This document shows, piece by piece, positions 34,986 to 44,000 of a stretch of DNA of 44,391 nucleotides (position 1 is the first letter of the stretch; every line of letters begins with the position of its first letter). The DNA comes from Paenibacillus alvei (lineage in GTDB: Bacteria; Bacillota; Bacilli; Paenibacillales; NBRC-103111): positions 1 through 44,391 of the forward strand of contig CAMCVV010000017.1 in assembly GCA_945881905.1 (NCBI GenBank), read 5' to 3'. Both the position numbers and the translations under genes were made by a program. The notes beneath the pieces were generated by a model, which worked only from the letters and a program-made list of their open reading frames with translations, had not been told where the DNA came from and ran no database searches.

Positions 34986-36642
34986 GTTGTGCTTTCTCTT
35001 CCTGGATGTGATTCGACTGATGATCACCATGGAGGCCTCCTTCACGTCTGATTTGCTCGGGCAACTGAGGATCCATTCGCTGTGAATCTTGTAGACCTAA
35101 GTAAGAGGGTCTATCTTTCATTTGCCATAGAGGTGCACGGATCACGGAATCGAGCAAGTCTTTTAATGAGAATGGAGCCAACGGCGACAAGTACGGAACG
35201 CCAAAGGAACGTAAGTTAGCTAGGTGTCCGACGAGAATTAATAGACAGAATAAAATACCAAATATCCCGAAGATGGATGCGGAGATCAGGAATGGAAATC
35301 GTAACATACGAATTGCGATGGCACCATTGAACCGAGGAATGGTGAAGGATGCAATTCCTGTTAGAGAAATGACGATAACCATGGGTGCAGAAACAATTCC
35401 CGCTTCAACAGCTGCTTGACCGATGACTAAAGCTCCCAAAATACTAACGGCAGAGCCAATCGCCTTAGGCAAGCGAATACCTGCTTCGCGCAGTGCTTCG
35501 AAGGTAATTTCCATGATTAACGCTTCCACGACAGCTGGAAAGGGAATCCCTTCACGGGACGCCGCAATACTAAGTAACAAAGTAGTAGGCAATAACTCAT
35601 AGTGAAATGTGGTAATCGCTACAAACAATGCAGGAGCAATGAGAGAAAGAAACAAAAACAGGTACCGCAATAAACGCAATAAAGTTGAAATCTGGAAACG
35701 TTCATAATAATCTTCACTCGCTTGAAGAATATTCACGAATACGAAAGGCACAATCATCACGAAGGGTGTGCCATCCATCATAATCGCTACTTTGCCTTGA
35801 AGTAGAGCGCTCGCAACTGTGTCAGGACGCTCTGTATGTTGCAATTGTGGAAAAGGTGAATACGCATCATCTTGTATTAATTCTTCAATATAACCAGATT
35901 CAATCAAACCGTCGATATTGATTTTCTCCAGACGATGGATGACTTCTTCAACTAGAGAAGGATTAACGAGATCATGAAGATACGTAACCACAACTGTCGT
36001 GTTGGATTCTTTACCTAACGTCAATGACTTCATTTTTAATTGTGGTGTCTTGATCTTCCTTCTTAACAAAGAAGTATTCACACGTAGACTTTCGATAAAG
36101 CCTTCCTTAGGACCACGTATGACTGCTTCTGTATCAGGTTCTGAGATTGAGCGTAATACCGCACCGCGCATACCAATCAATATTGCTTTGGAGTTACCTT
36201 CCACAAACAAGGCGGTATCACCACTCATTACGCCCACCAAAATCTTCGCATAATTATTTTCAATCACGGCTTGAGAGATGGGTAAGGTTTGCGTCAAGAT
36301 ATGATCAATCATGAGCTCATCGGCATTAAAGATCATGAGTGTTTTCATCGCTTCGTTGATCAATTCGGTTTTTACTAAGCCATCGACAAACACTAGTAAT
36401 GCGGGAATATCATGATTAATCGAAAATTCTCTAACAATGACATCGGAACAATCGTGAAATATAGTTTTTAAATAGCTATGATTTTCTGCAATGGATGCGG
36501 AAATGAACGTATGCTGTAGGTCTTCAATGAAACGAAATGGCGATGCAGGTTCAGTGTTAGGCACATGAGCTGTGGGATTATCATGGTTTGCTGGATGTTG
36601 ATGCAACAACCTGTTGAGGAGGTGTTTTGTATTTTTCTCCAT
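34969..36642 (-). CDS. spore germination receptor subunit A (GerAA-type)
   Basis: The 557-residue protein is the A subunit, which in studied receptors forms an oligomeric, ion-conducting channel in the inner spore membrane. The N-terminal soluble domain (about 35-300) contains VFVDGLVKTELINEAMKTLM and RGPKEGFIESLRVNTSLLRRKI, both standard for GerA. The C-terminal membrane domain (about 305-500) has four to five helices with SIAASREGIPFPAVVEALIME and the PRLPKAIGSA-like EAGIRLPKAIGSAVSILG (quoted in part). A charged, histidine-rich tail follows. ATG follows GGAGG. It is the first gene of A-C-D-B; transcription by forespore SigG is expected from the family, though I could not fix the promoter. 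Confidence 0.95.
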   Translation of the reverse strand: MEKNTKHLLNRLLHQHPANHDNPTAHVPNTEPASPFRFIEDLQHTFISASIAENHSYLKTIFHDCSDVIVREFSINHDIPALLVFVDGLVKTELINEAMKTLMIFNADELMIDHILTQTLPISQAVIENNYAKILVGVMSGDTALFVEGNSKAILIGMRGAVLRSISEPDTEAVIRGPKEGFIESLRVNTSLLRRKIKTPQLKMKSLTLGKESNTTVVVTYLHDLVNPSLVEEVIHRLEKINIDGLIESGYIEELIQDDAYSPFPQLQHTERPDTVASALLQGKVAIMMDGTPFVMIVPFVFVNILQASEDYYERFQISTLLRLLRYLFLFLSLIAPALFVAITTFHYELLPTTLLLSIAASREGIPFPAVVEALIMEITFEALREAGIRLPKAIGSAVSILGALVIGQAAVEAGIVSAPMVIVISLTGIASFTIPRFNGAIAIRMLRFPFLISASIFGIFGILFCLLILVGHLANLRSFGVPYLSPLAPFSLKDLLDSVIRAPLWQMKDRPSYLGLQDSQRMDPQLPEQIRREGGLHGDHQSNHIQEEKAQHEPPS

Positions 36643-36745
36643 CTCACGACCTCCGTTTGTATTGTCTATATATCTATGTTTGCCCAGTTATTGTGATTTT
36701 ATTACTTTTGGAAAAAGAGTAGCCATCTTCCCAAGAGGGTAATCT

Positions 36746-38221
36746 ATGGGAGTATACGTCTATAAAGGGGACATTTCATTGCTTCTTCTAGTTCTTGCCT
36801 TGATATGGTTTATCGTTCATATCGCTGTCATCATCATGATAGAAAATAAACAACCTTCCAAAATTGTTGCATGGCTCGTGGTATTTTTCATGTGTCCCTT
36901 CATCGGATTTTTACTGTATTATTTTTTGGGGAAATCTTACCCTCATCGCAGATCGTTCAGGAGTAAAGAGATTCCGATGGTGCTTAGGCAGCGAAGCCAC
37001 GGGAATAGTCACGATCAATCCGTACATAGGGAATCTACGAACCCATCCAATCGAGTTATGCGTCAACTGCATAGCAACGAGCGATTAGCACAATTTATTC
37101 AGCGGCTACCTTCACGCACGCTATCTTTCAATAATGACATCGTCATTCTGACTAATCCCAAAACGTGTTACCAAGCGATCTTGGAAGCTATTCTCGATGC
37201 GCAATACACGATCCATTTTCAATTCTATACGATTCGAGATGATGAGATTGGTACACAGTTTCAAGAAGCTTTGATTCAAAAAGCTAAGCAAGGAGTTAAG
37301 GTAAAAATTATTTTTGATGGCATGGGGAGTTATCCACTTTCATATGCATACATAGAAAAAATGAAGCAATATGATATCGAGATTTGTGAATTTTTGCCAC
37401 CAGTATCGACGTTTATCAAGAAAAAATTAAATTATCGTAATCATCGAAAAGTAGTCGTTTTGGATGGTACCATCGGATTTTTGGGTGGTATCAATATCGG
37501 GGATGAATATGTAGGATCAGATCCTGCGTTAGGATTCTGGCGTGACACCCATGTGAAATTAGTAGGAGATGCGGTTCATCAATTGCAATCTATTTTCCTG
37601 AATGACTGGTTTCTAGGAACGGGTCAGAGCATACCAGATCAACGCATTTGCCCAAAACGTCTTCAGGACGAAGGTTATGCAGTTCAAATCATTGAAAGCG
37701 GCCCAGATCTTCACGAAGATCCAATCCTCGAAATGTTTTTTGCAGGTATAATTGCAGCTCGTGAGAGGATATATATGGCTACGCCTTATTTCATTCCTGA
37801 TATAAGTGTTCGTATGGGATTACGAAACGCTGCAGCAAGTGGTATCGATGTTCGGATTATCTTACCAGATAAAGTGGACTCCATGTTAGCCAAATATGCG
37901 TCTCAATCGTTTATGGAGGAGCTCATGCACGCAGGTGTTAAGTTTTACTCGTATCAAAAAGGATTTATGCACGCGAAGATTATGATCATTGACCATACGA
38001 TGGTGACGCTAGGTTCAGCGAATATGGATATGAGAAGTTTCTATAGTAATTTTGAAGTTCTGGCTGTGATGTATGATCTAGAAATTATCGAACGGATCGA
38101 GATGGATTTCCTGAAAGATATTCAGGATAGTACAGAAATCAATCTTTCGAAATTTAAAGAGAGAACTTTACTGGTGAAAGGCAAAGAATGTATGGCAAGA
38201 TTGCTATCTCCATTTCTATAA
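36746..38221 (+). CDS. cls: cardiolipin synthase
   Basis: The enzyme condenses phosphatidylglycerol to cardiolipin at the membrane. The 491-residue protein has two N-terminal membrane helices (about 9-30 and 40-60) with the PLDc_N signature, then two phospholipase D domains. The two HKD motifs are complete: HRKVVVLDGTIGFLGG near 232 and HAKIMIIDHTMVTLGSAN near 411. Length is close to B. subtilis ClsA (482). ATG follows AGAGGG. It is divergent from the germination operon (103 bases apart). An AT-rich palindrome follows the stop but no T-tailed terminator. Confidence 0.95.
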   Translation: MGVYVYKGDISLLLLVLALIWFIVHIAVIIMIENKQPSKIVAWLVVFFMCPFIGFLLYYFLGKSYPHRRSFRSKEIPMVLRQRSHGNSHDQSVHRESTNPSNRVMRQLHSNERLAQFIQRLPSRTLSFNNDIVILTNPKTCYQAILEAILDAQYTIHFQFYTIRDDEIGTQFQEALIQKAKQGVKVKIIFDGMGSYPLSYAYIEKMKQYDIEICEFLPPVSTFIKKKLNYRNHRKVVVLDGTIGFLGGINIGDEYVGSDPALGFWRDTHVKLVGDAVHQLQSIFLNDWFLGTGQSIPDQRICPKRLQDEGYAVQIIESGPDLHEDPILEMFFAGIIAARERIYMATPYFIPDISVRMGLRNAAASGIDVRIILPDKVDSMLAKYASQSFMEELMHAGVKFYSYQKGFMHAKIMIIDHTMVTLGSANMDMRSFYSNFEVLAVMYDLEIIERIEMDFLKDIQDSTEINLSKFKERTLLVKGKECMARLLSPFL

Positions 38222-38321
38222 GTAATTATAAATATATATAATTAATTGAATAGCGTTCACATCTCATACAAAAGATGCATGTGTCTAAGCGAAAGTTCAA
38301 CCCTATCAGGAATATGTAGTC

Positions 38322-38351
38322 TTGCTATACATTGAACCCCAAGGCTATAAT
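38322..38351 (+). promoter_or_regulatory. candidate promoter of the tsaE-tsaB-rimI-tsaD operon
   Basis: TTGCTA (38322-38327), 18 bases, TATAAT (38346-38351). The predicted start near 38358 is only eight bases before ATG 38366, which favours the later GTG start of tsaE. Confidence 0.55.
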
Positions 38352-38365
38352 AATACCAAACATGT

Positions 38366-38857
38366 ATGGAAAGGAATGAACCCTTTGTGTACGAATTTTA
38401 TGCAGAGAATGAAGAATACACGGAACGTCTTGCCAGAGAGCTAGCGCCACATCTTCAAAAAGGTATGGTCATCACACTCGATGGTGGCTTAGGAGCGGGT
38501 AAGACGAAGTTTGTTCAAGGGCTTGCTCAAGCAATAGGTGTAAGTGAAATTGTAAATAGTCCTACATTTACTTTGATTAAAGAGTATGAAGGGGAACATT
38601 TATGGATGTTTCATATGGATATGTACCGCGTCACATTGCAGGAAGCCTATGATTTAGGGCTAAACGAATATTTGTATGGAGAAGGCATAACGTTGATTGA
38701 GTGGGCTTGCCAAATCACACCTCTGCTTCCAGAGCAAAGACTTTCGATCGACATCACATATATAGACTTACATCAAAGACGGTTTCAATTAACTCCTTAT
38801 GGAGATGCATACTTCGTTGTGTGCGAGCAATTGCAAAAGAATGGCATACTGCTATGA
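38366..38857 (+). CDS. tsaE: tRNA t6A synthesis ATPase TsaE
   Basis: TsaE is the ATPase that cycles the TsaB-TsaD complex in threonylcarbamoyl-adenosine (t6A37) synthesis on ANN-decoding tRNAs. The 163-residue protein has Walker A GGLGAGKT (40-47), the VNSPTFTLIKEY switch region, HMDMYR, and LIEWA near the Walker B position. It parallels B. subtilis YdiB. ATG 38366 has no ribosome binding site and lies at the predicted transcript start; GTG 38387, in frame, has AAAGGA eleven bases upstream and would remove seven residues. I keep the longer form as the outer limit. It overlaps tsaB by four bases. Confidence 0.94.
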   Translation: MERNEPFVYEFYAENEEYTERLARELAPHLQKGMVITLDGGLGAGKTKFVQGLAQAIGVSEIVNSPTFTLIKEYEGEHLWMFHMDMYRVTLQEAYDLGLNEYLYGEGITLIEWACQITPLLPEQRLSIDITYIDLHQRRFQLTPYGDAYFVVCEQLQKNGILL

Positions 38858-39714
38858 AAGCATTCCAAGACGACGGATCCCTACAGCTGCCCTATCCACG
38901 CTCACGGTGTTTAGCTATAGATTGTTCTACGGATACCTTGACGGTTGCATTATTAGAAAACGGTAAGCTTTGCACGCAAATACAAGAACGCGCACAACGC
39001 AATCATTCGGTGGTGTTGTTACCGCGCATACATCAGTTGCTTTGCTCACAAGGTTTCCACGTAGCGGATGTGCACATGGTTGCTGCAGGACAAGGCCCGG
39101 GGTCCTATACAGGTGTGAGAATTGCTACCTCTGTTGCCAAAACATTAGCATGGACATTAGATCTTGATCTGATTGGCGTGTCTAGTCTTGCAGCTATGGC
39201 ACTAGGCGCATATCGGCGGTATATATCGTTGCATCTATCTTCAGCAACCGCACACTCTCGAGTTTGGGTCATTCCTTTCATCGATGCACGCCGTGGACAA
39301 GCTTTCACAGGATTGTATCAGGTGCAAGGGGATACGGTATCGGCCATTATCCCTGATCATATCCGTCTTGTAGCTCCATGGGTCGAATATGTCTCGAAGC
39401 TAGCTCATCAAGGTCACAAAGATGCCAAGGACCCTTATATCGCTGATGAGGAACTGCCAACACGAATTATTTATGTCACAGAAGTGACAAATGATACACT
39501 ACACCAAGAAGATCAGCTCTTGCGAGGTATTGAAGTACAATGGGTGACACAAGCGATAGAAGCCTATGATGTAGGGGTCTTAGCTTACTTACGCAAAGCT
39601 ACCGGGCATCAGAACGATGTTCACAAGTTTGCTCCCCATTATGCCCAATTACCTGAAGCCGAAGTAAACCTTCAAGCTAAGGCGATGAAGGGAGAAGATG
39701 GATGTGGAACTTGA
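38854..39714 (+). CDS. tsaB: tRNA t6A synthesis scaffold protein TsaB
   Basis: TsaB is the partner that dimerises with TsaD in t6A synthesis. The 286-residue protein has the ASKHA fold of the family: LAIDCSTDTLTVALLENG (about 24-41), the RNHSVVLLP segment, GPGSYTGVRIATSVAKTLAW (about 90-109, quoted in part), SSLAAMA and FIDARRGQAFTGLY. It parallels YdiC of B. subtilis but is longer, with an insert around 190-225. ATG 38854 overlaps the tsaE stop (ATGA). It overlaps rimI by 17 bases. The longer upstream frame to 38701 is out of place inside tsaE. Confidence 0.93.
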   Translation: MKAFQDDGSLQLPYPRSRCLAIDCSTDTLTVALLENGKLCTQIQERAQRNHSVVLLPRIHQLLCSQGFHVADVHMVAAGQGPGSYTGVRIATSVAKTLAWTLDLDLIGVSSLAAMALGAYRRYISLHLSSATAHSRVWVIPFIDARRGQAFTGLYQVQGDTVSAIIPDHIRLVAPWVEYVSKLAHQGHKDAKDPYIADEELPTRIIYVTEVTNDTLHQEDQLLRGIEVQWVTQAIEAYDVGVLAYLRKATGHQNDVHKFAPHYAQLPEAEVNLQAKAMKGEDGCGT

Positions 39715-40219
39715 GAATGAACAGCAATTACAGGGTCGTGGCGGAGCTCTTGGTTTTCGTTTGATGCAACTAGAAGACATCGACGAAGTGTGCCATATTG
39801 AGGAAGAAGCTTTCAGTATTCCTTGGACTTTCGTAGCTTTTCATAATGAATTAACAAACAACCATTTAGCTAGATATCTCGTCATGGAAATCGATCAACA
39901 AGTGATCGGATATGCAGGCATGTGGGTCATCATGGATGAAGCTCATGTAACGAATATTGCTGTCAAGGATGCCTATAGAGGGAAAACATACGGGACCCAA
40001 TTAGTAACAGAATTAAAAAAAACAGCAGTGATTGCAGGAGCATCTCGCATGACACTAGAAGTCCGTGCTTCTAACCTTGTGGCACAGCACGTGTATGAAA
40101 AGTTAGGATATAGATTCAGTGGCATACGCAAAGGGTATTATACCGATAACGGAGAAGATGCAATCATGATGTGGGTTGACTTGCAAAACGACAGAGAGGA
40201 TCGTCATCATGACGAATAG
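39698..40219 (+). CDS. rimI: ribosomal-protein-alanine N-acetyltransferase RimI family
   Basis: RimI-type GNAT enzymes acetylate protein N-termini, classically ribosomal protein S18. The 173-residue protein has the GNAT order: RLMQLEDIDEVCHIEEEAF (about 22-40), IGYAGMWVIMDEAHVTNIAV (about 70-89), the acetyl-CoA loop YRGKTYGTQLV (about 93-103), RMTLEVRASN, and YEKLGYRFSGIRKGYY. In the acetyl-CoA loop the usual RGxGxG reads RGKTYG, a Thr where Gly is normal. ATG 39698 follows GGGAGA. Gene order tsaE-tsaB-rimI-tsaD equals ydiB-C-D-E of B. subtilis. Confidence 0.9.
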   Translation: MDVELENEQQLQGRGGALGFRLMQLEDIDEVCHIEEEAFSIPWTFVAFHNELTNNHLARYLVMEIDQQVIGYAGMWVIMDEAHVTNIAVKDAYRGKTYGTQLVTELKKTAVIAGASRMTLEVRASNLVAQHVYEKLGYRFSGIRKGYYTDNGEDAIMMWVDLQNDREDRHHDE

Positions 40220-40225
40220 AAGCCA

Positions 40226-41266
40226 ATGAGCACTCAAGCAGATGAGCACTTCCAACGGAATGTGTATATATTAGCGATAGAGACGAGCTGTGATGAGACA
40301 GCTGTTGCTATTGTTGAAAATGGCGTTACGATCAAATCTAGCGTGATCTCAAGTCAAGTAGCGATTCACCAGCAATATGGTGGCGTTGTCCCTGAAGTTG
40401 CTTCACGACAACATGTAGAGTGCATTACACTACTTCTTGAACAAGCCATCACAGAAGCCGGTGTATCGCTTAAAGAGCTATCTGCAATTGCAGTTACACA
40501 AGGGCCTGGACTTGTAGGAGCGTTGATTGTCGGTGTAGTAGCAGCCAAGGCACTATCTTATGCATTACGCATACCGTTGATTGGCGTGCATCACATTGCA
40601 GGACATATTTACGCGAACCAGCTTGTACATGAGTTGCAGTATCCATTCATGGCGTTAGTCGTTTCTGGTGGTCATACAGAATTAATTTATACGTCTGAGC
40701 CTGGTCAGTTCTGTATGATCGGTCGCACTAGAGATGATGCGGCGGGAGAAGCATTTGATAAAGTAGCACGTGCGATGAACTTGCCTTATCCAGGGGGACC
40801 ACACATCGATCGACTTGCACAGGAGTCTTCATCTGCTATTACATTTCCAAGAGCATGGTTAGAACCGGACTCTTATGATTTCAGCTTCAGCGGCTTGAAA
40901 TCCGCAGTGTTGAATATGATTAATCAATCACACATGCGCGGGGAAGCTCTTCAGGTTGCTCAGATCGCTAGAGGCTTCCAAGAATCTGTGATAGATGTGC
41001 TTGTCAGTAAAGCGATGCGAGCCGTAACGCAATACCCGTGCAAACAATTACTTGTTGCAGGCGGCGTAGCTGCGAATCAAGGCCTTCGTCAGCGGTTGAT
41101 GATGGAATGTGAGAAGCGAGGTCTCCCCTTAGTTGTGCCACCACTTTCATTATGTACAGATAATGCTGCGATGATCGCAGCAGCAGCATACTTGAAGTGG
41201 CAAAAGCAAGAATTTAGTGATCTTGAACTGAAAGCGGATCCTCAAATGCGAGTAGAGCATTGGTAA
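40226..41266 (+). CDS. tsaD: tRNA N6-adenosine threonylcarbamoyltransferase TsaD
   Basis: TsaD transfers the threonylcarbamoyl group to A37 of ANN-reading tRNAs. The 346-residue protein (B. subtilis YdiE type) has ETSCDETA (19-26), GPGLVGALIVG (93-103), the iron/zinc site His123-x3-His127 (HIAGH), SGGHTELIY, RDDAAGEAFDKVAR (about 172-185) and the late metal aspartate in CTDNAAM. ATG 40226 comes six bases after the rimI stop; its ribosome binding site is weak, suggesting coupled translation. It ends nine bases from the convergent ABC-F gene with no terminator in between. Confidence 0.97.
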   Translation: MSTQADEHFQRNVYILAIETSCDETAVAIVENGVTIKSSVISSQVAIHQQYGGVVPEVASRQHVECITLLLEQAITEAGVSLKELSAIAVTQGPGLVGALIVGVVAAKALSYALRIPLIGVHHIAGHIYANQLVHELQYPFMALVVSGGHTELIYTSEPGQFCMIGRTRDDAAGEAFDKVARAMNLPYPGGPHIDRLAQESSSAITFPRAWLEPDSYDFSFSGLKSAVLNMINQSHMRGEALQVAQIARGFQESVIDVLVSKAMRAVTQYPCKQLLVAGGVAANQGLRQRLMMECEKRGLPLVVPPLSLCTDNAAMIAAAAYLKWQKQEFSDLELKADPQMRVEHW

Positions 41267-41275
41267 GATTACGAA

Positions 41276-43204
41276 TCAAGGAGTATCAGCTAATCCTTCC
41301 CACTCTTGATAACAGCTTTGAAGTTTATCTTTCGTTTTCTGTATGTATTCTGCGATTTGTTGAACAAGAGCGTAATCTTGATAAATGGTTGGGTTTTCCA
41401 AATCTGCTTCGAATTGCGCCAACTCCGTCTCTAATTGAGAAATATGTAATTCTAGCTGTTCGAGCTTTCTAATCCTGCTTCGTTCTTCTCGCTTCGCATG
41501 TTTCTCAAGATGATAATCTGTAGGTACTTCAAGGGGCACTGAGTGGTTACCTGTGTTGCCAGTAACCTGCATCGCTTTCATTTCAGCAATTTCTAATTTT
41601 TTCTCAACATAGTCATCGTAGTTTCCTAAGTATGTGGTAATTCCTTCTGATGTCATTTCAAGCATGTGATCAGCAAGCTTATTTAGGAAATAGCGATCAT
41701 GCGAAATGAACAGCAATGTCCCTTCATAGCTCATTAAAGCTGCTTCTAACATTTCTTTGCTATACAAATCAAGATGGTTTGTAGGTTCATCGAGTATGAG
41801 CACATTCGCTTGCTGAAGCATGAGTTTGGCTAAAGCAACTCGCGCTCGTTCACCTCCACTAAGCGAAGATATTTTCTTCAGAACCGCTTCCCCACTAAAT
41901 AAAAAACCTGCTAACACTTGGCGAATTGCAACTTCTTCCACATGGAGGAAATCATCCCACACTTCGTCGAGCACAGTATTCATTTCATTCATGTTGTTTT
42001 GTTCTTGTTCGTAGAAAGCGATATTTACATGAACGCCCCATTGGAAATGACCACTGTCTTGTGTGTGTTTGCCGATAAGGGTTTTCAATAACGTTGTTTT
42101 CCCTACGCCATTTGGTCCGATTAAAGCAACAGCATCTCCACGTTGCAAGCGGAAATTCGCATTTTGAATCAACGCTTGTCGATCAGGGTAAGACAACGTC
42201 AATTGGTCAACAACTAAGACGTCTTTCCCCGAATTACGTTCAATCTCAAAAGAAAATGAAGCGCGCTTGAGATCTCCAAATGGTTTATCGATACGATCCA
42301 TTTTGACAAGTGCTTTCCTGCGACTTTGTGCTCTTTTCGTTGTCGAAGCTCTTGCAATATTACGTTGCACAAAATCCTCCATTCGATGAATGTCCACTTG
42401 TTGTTTCTCGTATTGTTTCATAAGTTGGTCATATTGAATTGATTTGGTTTGTATGAACTTGGAATAATTCCCGGTGTATCGTTTGGATGTATGTCTTTCG
42501 ATTTCATAGATCGCTGTTACGACGGCATCAAGAAAATAACGATCATGGGAGACAACTAAGATCGCACCAGGATAATTACGTAAATAGGTCTCAAGCCATG
42601 TCAGGGTAGGAATATCTAAGTGATTAGTGGGTTCATCAAGCATCAGCAGATTCGGTTCTTCGAGCAACATTTTTGCAAGGGCAAGTCTCGTTTTTTGGCC
42701 TCCACTTAATGTGTTTACGAGAGTATCTGGTGCGATCTGTCCGAAACCCAATCCGTGGAGAATACTTCTTATCTTCGTTTCTACTTCATATCCGCCATGT
42801 TCCTTGAACCATTCTGATTTCGTTGCATAGCGATTCAGTAGCGGTTCGAATGATTTATTGTGATCCGAGTCATGGAATGCGGATATCATTCTTTCTAGAT
42901 CTCTTAGCTCTTGTTCAATAAGCAATAATTCACTGAATACACTTAGCATTTCTTTCCAAATCGTGTGATCAGAAAGAAGCGGATTATTTTGTTTGACATA
43001 ACCTATTCGGGTTTCCTTAGATTTGAATACATCTCCACTATCGCAGCTCATTTCACCAGCAATAATCTGTAATAATGTTGATTTACCGGCTCCATTAACA
43101 CCAACAAGCCCGATTCGTTCGAATTCTTGGACTTGTAATGAAATTTGCGACAGCACGTTACTTGCACCATAGCTTTTGGTCAGGTTCGAGACTTGTAAGA
43201 GCAT
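41276..43204 (-). CDS. ABC-F family ATPase, YdiF type
   Basis: ABC-F proteins bind the ribosomal E site and help translation or, in some lineages, antibiotic protection; they have no membrane domain. The 642-residue protein has two ATPase domains: Walker A GVNGAGKST (35-43), signature LSGGQKTRLALAK and Walker B LMLDEPTNHLD in the first; GPNGVGKTT, LSGGERARVALAK and LILDEPTNHLD in the second. A P-site tRNA-interaction linker (about 240-310) lies between, and a C-terminal coiled coil (about 555-640) follows, as in YdiF. ATG 43204 is chosen because AAGGAGG is seven bases away; ATG 43210 touches it. B. subtilis also keeps ydiF beside tsaD. Confidence 0.94.
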   Translation of the reverse strand: MLLQVSNLTKSYGASNVLSQISLQVQEFERIGLVGVNGAGKSTLLQIIAGEMSCDSGDVFKSKETRIGYVKQNNPLLSDHTIWKEMLSVFSELLLIEQELRDLERMISAFHDSDHNKSFEPLLNRYATKSEWFKEHGGYEVETKIRSILHGLGFGQIAPDTLVNTLSGGQKTRLALAKMLLEEPNLLMLDEPTNHLDIPTLTWLETYLRNYPGAILVVSHDRYFLDAVVTAIYEIERHTSKRYTGNYSKFIQTKSIQYDQLMKQYEKQQVDIHRMEDFVQRNIARASTTKRAQSRRKALVKMDRIDKPFGDLKRASFSFEIERNSGKDVLVVDQLTLSYPDRQALIQNANFRLQRGDAVALIGPNGVGKTTLLKTLIGKHTQDSGHFQWGVHVNIAFYEQEQNNMNEMNTVLDEVWDDFLHVEEVAIRQVLAGFLFSGEAVLKKISSLSGGERARVALAKLMLQQANVLILDEPTNHLDLYSKEMLEAALMSYEGTLLFISHDRYFLNKLADHMLEMTSEGITTYLGNYDDYVEKKLEIAEMKAMQVTGNTGNHSVPLEVPTDYHLEKHAKREERSRIRKLEQLELHISQLETELAQFEADLENPTIYQDYALVQQIAEYIQKTKDKLQSCYQEWEGLADTP

Positions 43205-43387
43205 ATGCATTCCTCCTTAAAGCAGCATCTCGTCGACTCTGTTGTACAAAACCCATGAAATAGAGATAGATATAATGAAAAGTGCAGTTTTGTAAGGACT
43301 TGTGTTATTATAAAGATACATACCAATTTCGCTTCGTGGATATATTTGGATGATCCTACATAAGTCGAAAAGCAGGAAGTCAAATCG

Positions 43388-43960
43388 ATGGATATTCAAC
43401 AAAATAAAGTAGCAATCAGAAAGCAAATCGAGCTCAAAAGGTCACAACTTAGTGAGCAAGAGCGAAGAGAAAAGGAAATTCAAATCAACCAAAAACTGAT
43501 TCAATTCTGTCAGCAAAGATGTCCAAGTACGGTTCTGGCCTATATGCCTTTTCGTTCTGAAGTGGATATTTCCCCTTTTGTGGATTGGTGTTGGGCGTCA
43601 GAAGTAAGAGTACTATTGCCTAGAATTGTATCACAAACAAAGACACTATGTTTACATGTTGTACAAAGTTATCGTGATGTTCACATGAGTACATGGGGAA
43701 TTCGCGAACCGCATCCGAATACGCCAGTTGAAGAGGATATCGAAAACATTTCCCTTATCGTGATTCCAGGGATTGCTTTTGATAGGGATATGGGAAGATT
43801 GGGCTATGGCGGAGGGTATTACGACCGCTTCATGCAGCTCTTCACAGATCGAGGGAAACCTTACCCGTACACGGTTTCAGTAGCTTTTGAAATACAAATT
43901 GTGCCGAATATTCCACGAACATGGCATGATTTTCATATAGAGCATTTAATCACAGAATAA
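43388..43960 (+). CDS. 5-formyltetrahydrofolate cyclo-ligase
   Basis: The enzyme converts 5-formyl-THF to 5,10-methenyl-THF with ATP, returning this storage form to the one-carbon pool. The 190-residue protein (YqgN type) has a basic N-terminus with R11-K12, YMPFRSEVD (about 52-60), a Mg-ATP loop region and the diagnostic [13 protein letters not shown] (about 137-149). ATG follows AGGAAG. moaC starts 40 bases later with its own strong ribosome binding site, so they may share a transcript; a folate-Moco link is not implied by this alone. Confidence 0.93.
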   Translation: MDIQQNKVAIRKQIELKRSQLSEQERREKEIQINQKLIQFCQQRCPSTVLAYMPFRSEVDISPFVDWCWASEVRVLLPRIVSQTKTLCLHVVQSYRDVHMSTWGIREPHPNTPVEEDIENISLIVIPGIAFDRDMGRLGYGGGYYDRFMQLFTDRGKPYPYTVSVAFEIQIVPNIPRTWHDFHIEHLITE

Positions 43961-44000
43961 GAAGCACGTGAATCGGAGAATAGAACAGGAGGAAATTCAC

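Noticed and set aside
38222-38246. AT palindrome after cls as a terminator
   Set aside because: TAATTATA/TATAATTA pairs but has no GC content and no T run after it.
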